Below, in pieces: positions 8,814-19,455 of a stretch of DNA of 64,000 nt. The DNA lies in assembly GCA_003427395.1 (NCBI GenBank), contig BFEA01000085.1, forward strand, positions 330,748-394,747, given 5' to 3'. Under the pieces are notes generated by a model. That model made no database searches and was not told where the DNA came from. It saw nothing but the letters and a program-made list of their open reading frames with translations. The stretch is from Chara braunii (lineage: Eukaryota; Streptophyta; Charophyceae; Charales; Characeae). Position numbers and translations under genes: made by a program. The stretch's first letter is position 1. Every line of letters begins with the position of its first letter.

Positions 8814-8999
8814 ACTTCCTTAGCTTAATCGTGCATATAATTAAGGGACCGATCCGCGGCTCAGGGTTAGGGAGCCAACGCGACGTTGATCCCAGGCGCC
8901 TTGTTTCTCGAGGCCGCCTCGTAGCTCGGCTGTTGTTGTCGTGCAGCATAAGGCAGATGGCATGCGCAGTACATTCAGAGCTACAAATCTAAACACTCT

Positions 9000-10374
9000 T
9001 GCATTCTCAAACAAAATCCCGACGACAATCGTCTAAAAAGGGTCACACATCTCCATACATACATCCACTGTAGAAGGTGCGAAAATGAGACATGCACAGG
9101 AAAAGATGGATCGCTTACAGTACACACGCATCCACCGTTCACAAGACAAGAAGACGGGGTCCTTGTGTAGGAGGATTACCCAGGAAACTAATGGAAGAGT
9201 TCCGGAAGAAGTTCTTTCACACAAGGAAGACACACAAATTCATTCCCCTCTAAGAGAAAAAGAGAGGCAGACGTCGAGACACATCATTCTTCAAAAGTAG
9301 GGAAGAGAGGGGGAGGTGAGGGAGGAGAGTTGAGATAGGGGATGGCCAGATCTGGAAGAGAGACATTCGGCATGGCCGCCGTACACTCACGCCAAAGATA
9401 AAGATCCGCAACAACAAAGGCGCATTCACCGTTAATTCCAATATGGCCCCGGACAAATCACTCACTCAACTCCAATCATCGATCCTCATACCCGCACCGA
9501 CGATCCCGGCCGTCGCGTGCTAACTCCCACCAGTGCGATCGTGACCCCGCTGTCGTAAACTCGACACGGTTCGTCCGGATCCCACAGTCCGTCGTGGCGA
9601 TCCAGTGCGCAACCGGCCAGCCTATCGTCAGCCCGACAGGACTTTCCGACTCGCATCAAAACACTCTGCCTAGCCACTGCTTCCCGGAAGTTGGCTTAGG
9701 AGTCGAGAACGTAAGAGAGATATGCGGGCGCGCTTGCGGGTTTATAGTTGCGACAAGGGAGAAAGAAGGGGGAGAAAGCGACGGGAAAACTTAGGTGTAA
9801 GAGGAGAAGCAGGAGGGGAAGACTTTGAGAAGAGTGATCTACGAACACCATGTTGATCCCCCGAAACTCAAGGTTCAACCAATCAGATTCGTCGCGCAAT
9901 AGGAAGGTCCTATTGATCCACGCACCTGATTGGCGAGTGAGAGTTATCGATGGATCGACCGGGCGTCGTGCGCTAGACTCGGAGGGTGAGAAGAGAAAAG
10001 GCGCGAGAAGTAGCGCAAGACGGGTCCAAGATTCAGATGATCAAGAAAGGGAAATGGGTGCGCAAAAAGCAAGGCGGGAGAGAGGGAGAGAGAGAAAGAA
10101 AACAGTTACGGGGAGAGAGAAAAAGGAGGGAGAAGGGAAAGGGAGCGTGGGAGGAAGCGATCCGGGGGACAGAGAGGAGAAAGCTTTGCATACGCGGCAC
10201 CGTCAACAAAAAGAGATTAAAAGGCACCGAAACAGTTACAACTTGCGTCTATCCTAATTCAAAATTGAAATCACCATATTCGCGCGCGAAAAAGCGACGC
10301 GGGAAAAAAAAATCCTACGCCTATTCGTATTCACGCAAAATTCCGAGAGTTTTCCCCGACACGACCGAGAACAT
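9000..10374 (-). other. LTR U3-like sequence of element A with no convincing gene
   Basis: Mixed sequence with A/G-rich patches (about 9,980-10,200) and only short frames. On the minus strand the TATA-like box at 9,747-9,741 lies here. Weak word similarity to the outer half of the solo LTR at 22.0-22.5 kb suggests it is U3. The junction with the LINE 3' end near 10,375 is not marked by a clear poly(A) tract. Confidence 0.45.
9741..9747 (-). promoter_or_regulatory. TATA-like box in LTR of element A
   Basis: The minus strand reads CTATAAA in a GC-rich setting, about 1.1 kb upstream of the LTR ORF and 1.9 kb upstream of gag. The solo LTR at 22.5 kb has a comparable TTATAA element upstream of its ORF copy. 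Confidence 0.4.
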
Positions 10375-11319
10375 TCACACACACGAACAGGACACGTCGA
10401 AGTTCCGCTTATTCCGGAATTCCCAACCGCCGAGCCCAATTCCCAGTGCGCTCGCTAAGGTGCACGTAAATTGCCATGTATTTCCCGACTTGCAAAAAGG
10501 AAAAACAGAACCTGGAAATTGAAAAAGCTTCCAGACGATGAGGGCCAAAAAGGAAATGCGGCATCCGAAAACAAGAAAACCAAAGGGGTTTTTAATGGGG
10601 TTGGTATGATACAAAAACAGGGGTACGAAAGATAGCATGGGTTCGGGAAGTAGCTCGTCACAGATCCCTGTCATCACGAATTCCTCATCCCAGGCTATGT
10701 TTCCCTTGGTGAATTTCCCCCAGTGATGAGCCCACCAGCTCTTGATCCTGCTGGATTCAATGCAGCCCCACCACAGGTGGACCGCAGTCTCCGGTACCTT
10801 TCTGCATCGTGCACATTTCTCTTCCACTGACATATTTCTCTCTTTTAACCATACCGCAGTCGGGATCGCTCTGTGGGAGTGCAACCAGACCAGGCTGCCG
10901 AATTTGACTGATGAAATCTTCTGCAGGGAGTCCCATACTGTGATTAAGTCCTCTGACAGCACCGTCCTACGCGTGTGGCCATCTGTAGCCTTCTCAGCAT
11001 TCCATTTACTCTTAACCGCTAGTGGGGTTCTCCATCCTTTGGCCTGCTTTCTGTAACCCATATTCGGTTTGTAGTCTAGCAGGGTTGTTGTCCCCTGGGA
11101 TTTGTGAGGCCCCCACCCCCATTGAAGAGGGAGGGCTCTCAACTTTGTTACTGGGGAAGGACCTAATGGGCAGCGTAGACTTGTGCCTCTCCTTTTGCCT
11201 TTTATCTCCATTACTACCACTTGCTTACACCCTATAAGATCCTCCCACACCTCTTGCCCTTCCTCCGTAAAGATTATTAAATTACCTTCCTGATCCTCCC
11301 CTAGCCTACCTCGAACCAC
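10375..11319 (-). pseudogene. LINE ORF2 C-terminal part with zf-RVT motif
   Basis: A 314-residue frame whose middle holds 'EEKCARCRKVPETAVHLWWGC', cited by its parts: Cys-x2-Cys ('CARC'), His in 'AVHLWWGC', and the closing Cys. This is the zinc-binding motif after the RT domain in many plant LINEs (zf-RVT). It is preceded by 'FGSLVWLHSHRAIPTAVWL', whose equivalent is seen in the truncated LINE at 42.4-43.0 kb ('HASLIWLLSMVATPSAVWL'). The last 60 residues are hydrophobic and poorly recognisable. It is separated from the upstream RT part by about 300 bases with frame breaks. Confidence 0.75.
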
Positions 11320-11487
11320 TTGTACTTCCCCATCACTTCTTGCCTACTTGACTTTCCACAAGCAGTCCGACTGACTTTCCTCCCCTTCTACTATCCACCT
11401 ACCCTCGTAGGAGACATATGGCTTGGCCAAAATAGCCTTCCACTCAGTGGGTATGCTTTCAATGATGTCTCTCAGTCTGTTTCCTAC

Positions 11488-12289
11488 CTATCTTAGGTGT
11501 TTAAGCTTATACCTGATTTCTCCTGCAGACCGCCAATTTGCAGTGTCTGTGTTCCATAAGTCCTTTAACCGTGAGACCCCCTTTTGGATCCACGAGGTGC
11601 CAAACGCGCCCGGGATTTCCTCAACCGACCACGGCACCCCTTCCAGGCCCTTCGAGGGAGCAGACCCAACGATTTTCGAAGATATGCTGTTGAAGGACTT
11701 CATCCAAAGTTTTTGGTTTCGTTTGCTGTTCAGGGAACATCTTGGACCAGGCTATTAAAATGTCTATCCAAATGCGCGATTTTAGTTTTCTTTTGACAAA
11801 GGCTTTCGTGAGCAAGCAAACGCCTACATCCTCGATTCTGGCCAGCCCCCACTCCTTTGCTAGGATGGATAATGCCAAGTCTACCCAGGGGTGCCCTGAG
11901 TCATCCAACAATAGCTTGATTGACCATCTGGCCAAAAGTGCGGATATTTGCATTTCCGGGTCCAGGATTCCTAGGCCCCCGTTGGCTTTCTCCCCGACCA
12001 CTTTTTCCCATGCGACTTTTGCTAGATATCCCTGGTCCTCGTCATACACTCCTTTCCATAAGTATCTCCGTGCGGCCTTGATTATTCTTTGGTAAGAATC
12101 TTTCTCTAGAGGTCGTACGGACCCGGGAAACCATCCATTTGCAAAGACCACACTGTTGAGCATCAAAGCATGACCTTGTATTGATACCCCTAGGATTTTC
12201 GATATTTTCTCCAGCTTGGCTAGCATCTTGGCCTCTGATATGACACTTGCTCTCTTTTTTACATTCCCCATTCCCACTTGCACCCCCAA
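11488..12289 (-). pseudogene. LINE ORF2 post-RT (thumb/connection) region
   Basis: Two overlapping frames (12289-11621 and 11703-11488). The larger contains 'RRYLWKG' and 'VAWEKVVGEKANGGLGILDP', shortened here to 'KANGGLGILDP', the widespread LINE stretch following the RT palm ('P...GGLGI'). It begins right after the RT ORF stop. It shows no catalytic motif and bridges RT to the zinc motif. Confidence 0.75.
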
Positions 12290-12304
12290 AAATCTTTCAC
12301 TATC

Positions 12305-13108
12305 TCATGCTGGTAAACACTTCAAACCCCAATCCACACATAGGTGATTGTCACTGTGTGTGATGACCACTGATTTAGGCCAATTAACCAGAGCCTCTGA
12401 GAACAACGAGTTCAAGTCCAGACATTTCTTAAGTGCCCCTAGCGAGGCTTTCGAGTTAGTTGATAGCGCGAACAGGTCGTCGGCCATTGCTGAAGCCTTG
12501 CATTGCCTGCCTGTACCCAGTTGGAGCCCTTGAATTTTTGGGTTTTTCCTTATGGCACACAAGACTACCGCCATCTGGATGACGAACAACAATTGGGCCA
12601 ACGGGCATCCTTGCCTGAGGGATCTAGATAGTAAGAAGGGGGACGAAATCTCCCCATTGACCGTAACCTTGCCAATTCCTTTGGTGTATAGCGCCTTGAA
12701 CCATCTACAGAACGTTTCCCCGAATCCTGCCAATGAAAGAGTCTTCAGAATAAATTCCCAGTTAACTCTATCATAGGCCTTCTCTAGATCTAGGAGCAAG
12801 GCCACCACATGGGGTTGATCTTCGTTCATAACTTCCAGTGCTTTGATAGTGAGCATGATATTGTTTAGAATGTCTCTATTCCTTACGAAGTCGGCTTGTT
12901 CAACCCCTATTAGCTCCGGGAGGTGTTTTTTGAGTTTGGTCGCTAGTGTCTTTGCTAAAATTTTGTAGGAGGTGTTCATGAGGGAGATAGGTCTCCAGTT
13001 CCTTATATTCCTCTTGTCCCCCTTTTTGTACACCAGAGAGACTATTCCTAATCTGGACTCCTCCCCTAGGTCGGAACCGTTCAGTAACCCATTGAAGATC
13101 GAAACCAG
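12305..13108 (-). pseudogene. LINE ORF2 reverse transcriptase
   Basis: The frame is open from 13,105 after one stop that separates it from the endonuclease ORF (same frame by inspection near 13,106). It shows the non-LTR RT landmarks in order: 'NWRPISLMNTSYKILAK' (motif 1), 'LLLDLEKAYDRVNWEF' (motif A Asp), 'LRQGCPLAQLLFV' (motif B, Ser-Pro of the usual 'GDPLSP' changed) and the catalytic 'SAMADDLFALS' box with both Asp residues. It would prime reverse transcription at the nicked target. It ends at 'LKCLPA' with a stop at 12,305, beyond which the frame continues in the next ORF. Confidence 0.9.
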
Positions 13109-14623
13109 TTATGGACCAAGCGTGTCCCAGTATGTGAGATAATATTCCACCGGCAGCCCATCGCTGCCGAGGCATTTGCCCTTCGGCATGTGGCCGGCTG
13201 CCGTCTTCAGTTCCTCCAGCGTGACCGGTCTGTCGAGATCTAGCTTTGCGTGGGTTGGGAGTCTGGCGTCGAATGTTTTCCATAACTCGTCTTGCAACGG
13301 TGTTTCGGACTGGGCGTCCAACTCCAGTCGGCGGGAGCGGAAAATGTCCTCAAAATAGATTCTGGCGTATTTTAGGATGTGTGGAGTGTCTTTGGCTACT
13401 GGTTCGAACGTATCAAATGGATGGTTGAGCTCTACTATAAGGGAGATACCCTTCCTGACTGAGAATCTCTTGAAATTTTCTTTCGTAAGTTTGTCCCCGA
13501 CCTCTAACCACTTGATCCTAGCTCTGTCCACCCATATTTTTTCCTTGCTTATTTTGGTGTTCTCTAATCTGTCTTTCCATGTGTTCCTTACTGAGTACCA
13601 ATACTCATCCCATCCCGGGATAGAACCAAGCTTGCTTTCGTCCCATTCAATTTTTGCAATAATTTCCTGTTCCTCTTTTCTGTGATTCAAAGCCTTGATT
13701 GTAGAGGCAAAACTGAAAGACGCTGCAACTGCTTTGTTGCCTGCATCCAACCAGTCCCCTTCACTATCAAAGTATGATTTGTTCTGCTTCCATTTTGTCA
13801 ACAATTTGCTTATAGATCCTACCAGGGGTTTGTCTTGAAGGATTGAAACATTAAGCCTGTAATAACCCCTTCCTCGTTGGATTCTACTGTCCGGTATGAA
13901 GGTGGTTAGAACAGGCATGTGATCTGACATTGAGTGGAATGGCATCCTTACCTCCATTGCCCAATCTGCAGGTTTTCCTCTAAGGAGGAAGTAATCCAAT
14001 CTAAGTCTGGTATGAGACCCATTGACTCTTGCTTTGTTTGCGACCCACGAGAACTTCTTGTCGTCAGGGTTGATAGTTCTGAAAGGATCGGACAACTCCT
14101 GCCCAACCAAAAAGGAATTCAATGCCACTGAATCTGTCCTGATTTGGTCGCCTGAAGTCGAGTCCAACGATGGGTCCAGGATCGTGTTCCAATCCCCTCC
14201 TATTACCAAGTTATTTTCTGGTGATAGAAGGAGGGGGAGGACCTAAAAAAACAGGATTTTTTCCTTTTGGTCCGTAGGGGCATAAACTGACATAAAGGAC
14301 CAGAGGGTTTCCCCCAATTTCACCTTGATCCGGACCCACCTTCCCATCGAATCTGCCAGGTCGTCGTCTAATTCGAAACACAAGTTCCGGCTAATAAGTA
14401 TTATCGTCCCCCCCTTTGTTCCGTCCGCAGGGGTCCAGAACTGTGGCCCTTGCCATTGCCATCTGTTTTGTTCTATCTTATCTTCGTCCAATTTGGTCTC
14501 CTGGATCAGGGCTATGTGTACTCGGTTCTGATGAAGCCATGATTTCAATCTGGCCCACTTTTTGGTACCACTTGAGTCCCCCAGTCCTCTAACGTTCCAG
14601 GAGGCCACTCTGAGTTTAGACAT
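13109..14623 (-). pseudogene. LINE ORF2 N-terminal AP endonuclease and linker
   Basis: ORF2 most likely starts at the ATG at 14623 ('MSKLRVASWNVRGLGD'). The first ORF (to 14,243) has 'SWNVRGLG' and the metal-binding Glu of 'LIQETKLDED', and breaks after 'YAPTDQKEKI'. The frame resumes at about 14,209 with 'GGDWNTILDP', 'RLDYFLL' and the catalytic 'SMSDHMPV'. All main APE residues (Asn, Glu, Asp-x-Asn, Ser-Asp-His) are present, so only the frame break near 14,225 disables it. The enzyme nicks target DNA for target-primed reverse transcription. The C-terminal 200 residues form the linker to RT and include 'GKCLGSDGLPVEYY', the start of RT motif 0/1. Confidence 0.88.
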
Positions 14624-14705
14624 TAGTAGCTCTCTCCCCCCCGGATTGGATAGGGTGAGACTGGATTTCCTTTCCCGACCATCTGACTTAGTTAGCCCAT
14701 CCCCC

Positions 14706-15539
14706 TTATCGAGCCACGGGGCACTCAAAGTACTCAGAGAATAGGTTGAGGTCGCTTTGCAGGAGTTTGTTGAACTCAAAGATAACATCCCCTGAGACAG
14801 CCTCCACGGTATACACCATGTTGGCGTGTAGAGACTGCTCATCTTTTGCCCACATGAGTGGACACCAGAAGGCGTGGCCTGCTTTCAAAGCGGACAGTTC
14901 CTGTTCGGTAGGTCTGGCGTCATAGGCAGCCAAAAAGAGATGCAATTTGTTACCACCTGTGCTGGATCTGATGATTCTTCTGGAACTTACCTTAGGGACT
15001 GCCCTGACTACGACTGTTTGGCCAATGTAGGTTTTGACCTTGGAAAGCATGAGACTCTTTGTTGGATTTCCCTCCAGGGAGTAAGGGGTGAGGTGTCTAA
15101 TGACTGACTCCTTGCTGTAGGTTAGAAATTTGATACCCTCCGGAGTCTGCCTAAATACGAGGGGGATAAAATATTTTTTTAAATTCTGTCCCCCGGAGAT
15201 CTCTGATTTTCGTGAATTTCTGATATTTCTACCTCCCCCGGTAATTTGTCCTCCCCCTTCTGCGTATTCCATTCTCCCTTTTTTATCTTTGGGGTTTCCG
15301 GGATCCTCAGCGGAACCAACTGAGTCACACCAATCCCGTGAGGTGTCTGTCTGACCCCCCGAATCCTCCTCAATCCTCTTTTCTGCGCCCTCCTCAAATG
15401 CCTGAGTTTCTTCGGATTTCATTAGTTTCATTCCTGCGTCTTCTACCTGATGATCTCCTACCTTCCCTAATTCCAAGGTTCCATTCTGGTGCTGGAGCAA
15501 CCCCTTGATCCCAGTTGGAACAGGCGGAGGGGGTGGCAT
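14706..15539 (-). CDS. LINE ORF1 C-terminal domain, unrecognised
   Basis: A 277-residue frame. Residues 1-120 are Glu/Lys/Gly-rich and low-complexity. Residues 120-277 are a more ordered segment ('KKYFIPLVFRQTPEGIKFL', 'HLFLAAYDARPTEQELSALKAGHAFW' shortened to 'HLFLAAYDARPTEQELSALK') that I cannot assign. It ends 82 bases before the ORF2 ATG. I infer that it is the C-terminal part of a long ORF1 rather than a separate gene, because it lies between the zinc-knuckle part and ORF2 on the same strand. The alternative is an independent accessory ORF. Confidence 0.5.
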   Translation of the reverse strand: MPPPPPVPTGIKGLLQHQNGTLELGKVGDHQVEDAGMKLMKSEETQAFEEGAEKRIEEDSGGQTDTSRDWCDSVGSAEDPGNPKDKKGRMEYAEGGGQITGGGRNIRNSRKSEISGGQNLKKYFIPLVFRQTPEGIKFLTYSKESVIRHLTPYSLEGNPTKSLMLSKVKTYIGQTVVVRAVPKVSSRRIIRSSTGGNKLHLFLAAYDARPTEQELSALKAGHAFWCPLMWAKDEQSLHANMVYTVEAVSGDVIFEFNKLLQSDLNLFSEYFECPVAR

Positions 15540-15581
15540 GTTGTCGTTAAGGGCATGGCCTCCAATTTCACTGTTTGTCTC

Positions 15582-15863
15582 CTAGCCCTTCCATTTGGTC
15601 TGTTCCTTTCGCGTTACCCCACTCTTGTCTCTCAGTACCCCCTCATGGCCCTGCAGGTTTGAGGCCTGCTGATCGGGACTTTGGGACTGATTGCCCAGGA
15701 CCGATTGCCCTGGAAGGACTAGGGGGACTGATTGGGTAGGGAGCTCAGGCTGCTGACTTTTTGTTCTGCCCTCTTCCTGCCCGACCCTCTCCTTGGAAAA
15801 AGTATCGCGCTTGCTCCCTCCCTGTAATATCGTACTCACTCCCTTCTTCTGAGTTTTATCCAT
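15582..15863 (-). pseudogene. LINE ORF1 Gln/Ser-rich linker segment
   Basis: A short 93-residue frame rich in Gln, Ser, Lys and Gly between the zinc-knuckle part and the C-terminal domain of ORF1. No motif is visible. It is listed because it lies in line with ORF1 on the same strand and is probably the disordered linker. Confidence 0.4.
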
Positions 15864-15941
15864 GTCTGTTGTTGCAGATTTGTCCTTGGTTATTTTTCTC
15901 CACCCCGAGGTTCTCTGCGTGGGTTTCTGAGAGGAGGTCTC

Positions 15942-16754
15942 TTACTGGCCAAGGAACGGCCCAGCCCCCATGAGGCTCCCTCCTATCGGTTGTGAGCCCA
16001 GTTGGATCCCCTGGGGCCCCTGCGGAATCTGCCCATTGCCCCATTGCTTGGTGGGGCCCCACTTGAGAGCTCCTGCGTTCATTCCATCCTTATTGAAGAT
16101 CGATGTATAGGAGGAGCCCCCGGTTCTTCCAAGATCCCTGCTTTCGTTCTGTCTGGGGTTAATAATTTGTCTTTGTTCCAGCGTGTTAATCCCAAACATC
16201 AGTGGGACCTGTTGGGTGTTTGGGCCACGCCAGAGATGGGGATCCTGATGAAAATTCGGACCTTCTGGAGCTGCTTGGGGACAACTGTCTGAGGGATGAC
16301 CGGCATAGTCACAGCAGTTCTGACAGTAGTCAGTATACTGTGTCACTATCCTAATCAGCATGGCAGAACCGTCGGGTTGTGGCCATTTCAGGTCATTAGG
16401 CACCCTGTCTCTTCTGTCCCTTGGGATGTCAAACTTGACATTATTGAGCTTGGGCATATGATCATATCTTTCGGGAGGGTACTGTTTCAAGACCCGACCC
16501 ACTGCAAAATCAAGACCCGACCTGACGAAGGGAATTCCTTTGAACGGGACTCTTAACGCCATGACCCAGATCTTACTGATCTCTTCTTCATCCCTACTCC
16601 TCTCTATCTCTGACTGAGACATCCATCGTTTAAACGAGAGTTTGTACATTTTGTCATCAATCTTGAGCTTGTGAGAGTCCACATTGATGAGGAAGTCCAC
16701 TGTGTTTTTGTCCCTTGGGTAGTATGACATCATGTTGCGGCCCTCTTGGTGCAC
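15942..16754 (-). pseudogene. LINE ORF1 central part with zinc knuckle
   Basis: A 270-residue frame. The first 120 residues ('KMYKLSFKRWMSQSEIER', 'IWVMALRVPFKGIPF') resemble the DUF4283-like RNA-binding region that precedes the knuckle in plant LINE ORF1 proteins; this is a judgement by layout. Near residue 148 is 'CQNCCDYAGHPSDSC', a Cys-x2-Cys-x5-His-x4-Cys knuckle, with one more residue than the usual x4 before His. The rest is Gly/Gln/Pro-rich. The protein would package LINE RNA. Confidence 0.75.
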
Positions 16755-16767
16755 TCTTCCCCGTTCT

Positions 16768-17530
16768 TTATGGTGCAGATTTGGGGGGAGGAACGTGTCC
16801 TTCAGAGATCTGATACAGTTTTTTTTTTTTTTTTTCTGCAGTGAGTGACTTGAATGACCCTTGAAAGAATATGACGGCTACGTGTTTTTTCAACCATTCT
16901 TCCTGAGCCTTTTCATACTCTAGTGGGAGGGATATTTTCACTGACTTCCCTTCCATCTCAAACTTTGCTATCTTTGACGTATCAGGAATGACTAACCTGT
17001 CATAGCACTTCTCAAACATCTGCCTCACCTTTTCCACGTTCACCTCGAGGTCTTCATCCTGACTCGTCTTCTTCTCTACTTCCATACCTTCATCCTCCGA
17101 GTCTGAGTCATTCTCCTCCCCCGGCCACCATTTTTGACTGTCCTCCACCTCTTTCTCTACCCCATCTCTTATTGACTAGAGCAGCTCCTTCGGGCGTATC
17201 TGTTCGCCCCCTTTTTCTTTCCCCTGCTTTCTCCCATCTGCCCTTGCATTCCAACTTTTCCCGTTCCTTTCGTTTCCGGGACTAGTGCTTGTATCCCCCC
17301 CCTTCGCTCCATGAGCCAAGAACTCGAAAACCCGGTTTCCCTCCTTACTCCATGGTTGTTCCTCCCCGACGCCCTCGCCTTCCAGTTCCCTGCTTACCTG
17401 ATTGGCGGTCTGAGTAAACTCTTGAGCATTGCCTACTCCTCTCCCCCCTTCTTTCTCTCTGTTTCCTAATTCCTGTGCTTTTTTCCAGAATGGGGTGTAC
17501 GAACCCCACTGAAACTACTGTTTGCTCCTT
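16768..17530 (-). pseudogene. LINE ORF1 N-terminal part
   Basis: The ORF 17148-16768 begins 'MEDSQKWWPGEENDSDSED' and is acidic, followed by a mixed segment and a Lys run encoded by the 17-T tract (plus strand) at 16,819-16,835. The same frame can be read upstream through one TAG near 17,175 to about 17,530 ('FWKKAQELGNREKEGG', 'NAQEFTQTANQ'), so the true ORF1 start is upstream of 17,148. A frame slip in the homopolymer probably separates it from the zinc-knuckle ORF. Confidence 0.65.
16819..16835. repeat. 17-base T homopolymer inside LINE ORF1
   Basis: On the coding (minus) strand it is A17, encoding Lys residues. Length changes here would shift the ORF1 frame, and a change of frame does occur at about this point. 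Confidence 0.9.
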
Positions 17531-17740
17531 CTGGCTGCATTGCGAGCGAAGATCCAAAACCTGTTTGGTCGTTCGAGAGAGGCGATCTGCCTTGAGTATG
17601 GATGGGGCAGCTCGCCACGCCACTACGCTTTCGTTGACGAGCGTGGAGGGCTTAGTTCCTTTTTTTTTACGTTCCCTTTCTCGTACTAGACGCGTGTCGA
17701 CTGTTTTGCCTCACCTTTTCGTTTCTTTACGCTCTCTATA

Positions 17741-17859
17741 CTGGTGAATTCCACCCTACTGCTACGGCGGTTCCACCGGGCTGAACTGCCCTTCCCGAAC
17801 TGGTGATTTTCACCCTCCCGCTACGGCGGTTCCGCCGGACTGACCTGCCCTTCCCGAGC
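17741..17859. repeat. Two tandem copies of a 59-bp unit
   Basis: Units start at 17,741 and 17,800 ('ctggtgaattccaccct' and 'ctggtgattttcaccct') and share 'gctacggcggttcc.ccgg.ctga.ctgcccttcccga'. They lie immediately upstream of LINE ORF1. Tandem promoter monomers are known in some LINE 5' UTRs, so this may be the LINE promoter. Confidence 0.75.
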
Positions 17860-19303
17860 TCAATCGAGAGACTCGATACCTATTCGGACAGCCCCCCTCG
17901 ATAGAAATGCAATCACTTGCCAACTTGATTTCTCCTCCGATTAAAACTAGAGCTTCATTCATTCTTTGTTCCACAAAAAAGAAAACAAAAAGGAAAACAA
18001 AAAACCTCTCCCTCTCAAACGGGCTTGAAATACCCCCCTTACCCGTGAAAGACGGGTCTTGAAAGACGGGCCTTAGTGGACTGGGCCCCCTTACCCGAGT
18101 TCGTGCAAGATTATCTCTTCTACTACCGAGGTCTGGGAAGTACGTCCCCCTTTCCCCCCTTCGTCGGGGATAGGTGGGGGGGGGGGGATCTTGTTCGTAT
18201 GAAGGCAAGATTACTTACATGCCCTGGGTACAGTTTCCTATTCGGAAACGAAGAGGGAGACTCCAAGCATAGCGGCACATGCATGAAACTCGTGAAGCTA
18301 AGTGCTGAATCCGTAGCTAAAGACGTAAACCGCTTTGCCCGATGTTGGACGCGTGCAGTTCGTGCGACACAAAATCTCCCTTCCCGTCAAAGGACGAGAG
18401 TGCCGATATTTTGTTTTGCTGAAAGCTGTTGGTTTTGGCTGGATCCGCAGTTAGTCTGAAAGAGAAGAAGAGGGATCACTGTTATTGGACGAAGCTCTGG
18501 CCCACACATAGTGACAAAAATTGTGGATGGGGAAGAAAAATATCTTACTTTTCTGGCCAGTTTCTTCCGCTGTCATCCTTTTGTTACTCCCTGTCCCAAC
18601 GCTCCTTGAATCAAGAATGGACTCGATACTTGAGGCTTCCAGACTTGCAATAAATCCTATTCCGGTTCCATAAGAAGGACACGCACTCCAACACGTTCTT
18701 CAATTCAAAGTGTTTTGTGCATCAATCGGAGGTTTCCCTCCCTCTCCCCTTCTCCTTCCTCTTACCTTAGACCCTCCTCCTCTCCCTACGACGCTATAGG
18801 GACAATCCAACTCCGACGCGTGCTAACTGTTCTGCCGTTTTGGCCACACAGTTGCTACGTAGGAATGTCGTCTCGCCCGTGCTTAGCGCGCCGGGCCATG
18901 GCGGCTGGACATCGTCACCTTAACCCTAGACGTACATCTCGACGCTGCGTGCCTAGTGCGCTAACGCGCCGCCGCACCGCAGATCCCAGCGTCCTCCCTG
19001 GTCCTATTTTTTTTCTTTTGATTTCATAAGTGAACAAGGAAAAATTCTTTCAAAGAGAGTGAACCGACTTCAAAGTTATACATGTAAATAGTTACTATCT
19101 TCCAATTAAAAAAAAAAAAAATAATAATATTGGCAAGAAAAAAAAAAAAAAAGAATGATTTTTACTTGGGATCATCCAGCTGCCCCATCTCCCTGGGATC
19201 GGATCTCTGTCCTAGACTCTCTCACTTCGCCTCTCACACTTCTCTCTCATTTCCTCTCCTTATCACGCCGGATGGTTTGATCAGATAGATTCGGGGCTAC
19301 ACA
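17860..19303. other. Intergenic stretch, no gene recognised
   Basis: Contains an A-rich patch (17,965-18,010), a run of 11 G (about 18,178-18,188), short poly-A/AAT runs near 19,105-19,155, and a 127-residue plus-strand frame at 18,076-18,459 with no recognisable domain. I see no splice-supported gene or RNA gene. Confidence 0.5.
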
Positions 19304-19455
19304 CATGACAGCCTAGCAACCCTTGCAGCGGGTAATTGCCTGGTCTTTACGCCGCGGTGGCTTACAGCTCGCATACGCGCATGACACCCTAGCAACCCTT
19401 GCAGCGGGTGATTGCCTAGTCTTTACACTGCGGTGGCTTACAACCCGCAGCCGGC
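19304..19455. repeat. Two tandem copies of a 76-bp unit
   Basis: Units start at 19,304 and 19,380; both read 'catgaca.cctagcaacccttgcagcgggt.attgcct.gtctttac..cgcggtggcttaca'. Identity is high, so the duplication is fairly recent compared with the surrounding transposon relics. Confidence 0.85.

Larger units (their letters stand above)
1..10250 (-). mobile_element. Element A: Ty3/Gypsy LTR retrotransposon, decayed
   Basis: Reading the minus strand from high to low coordinates gives LTR, primer binding site, gag, protease, reverse transcriptase, RNase H, a PHD-like finger, integrase and two extra ORFs. The RT-RNaseH-integrase order is that of Ty3/Gypsy elements. The 3' LTR is not visible and presumably lies before base 1. 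Gag and protease share one frame broken by stops. Pol changes frame near 5,600, 4,280, 3,500 and 2,750. The protease and RT each carry an Asp-to-Asn change at a catalytic position and RNase H an Asp-to-Tyr change, so the copy is dead. The upstream limit of the 5' LTR is uncertain because the LINE follows from about 10,375. Confidence 0.85.
7897..10250 (-). mobile_element. 5' LTR of element A (outer limit uncertain)
   Basis: The inner end is set by the PBS and by the point where similarity to 21,285-22,560 begins (shared 'aacctcacgccc' on the plus strand, then 'ggtgtgccaaggattttt'). It holds an ORF at 8128-8703, a GA microsatellite and a TATA-like box near 9,741. The outer end cannot be placed; 10,250 is only a guess from the LINE starting near 10,375. 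Confidence 0.6.
10375..17550 (-). mobile_element. LINE (APE-type non-LTR retrotransposon), near full length
   Basis: Minus strand in order: ORF1 with a zinc knuckle, then ORF2 with an AP-type endonuclease, reverse transcriptase, and a C-terminal Cys/His motif of the zf-RVT type. This order is typical of plant LINEs. ORF1 can be read back to about 17,530, and the 59-bp tandem repeat at 17,741 may belong to its 5' UTR/promoter. No clear poly(A) tail is seen at the 3' end, so the last bases may be missing. Several stops and frameshifts make the copy inactive. Confidence 0.88.

Noticed and set aside
8719-8992. Ser-Leu or Arg-Glu repeat proteins over GA/CT microsatellites (also at 44.0, 45.6 and 56.4 kb)
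   Set aside because: Translations of dinucleotide repeats, not genes.
18076-18459. 127-residue plus-strand ORF upstream of the LINE
   Set aside because: No recognisable domain and no conserved copy; kept only as part of an intergenic description.
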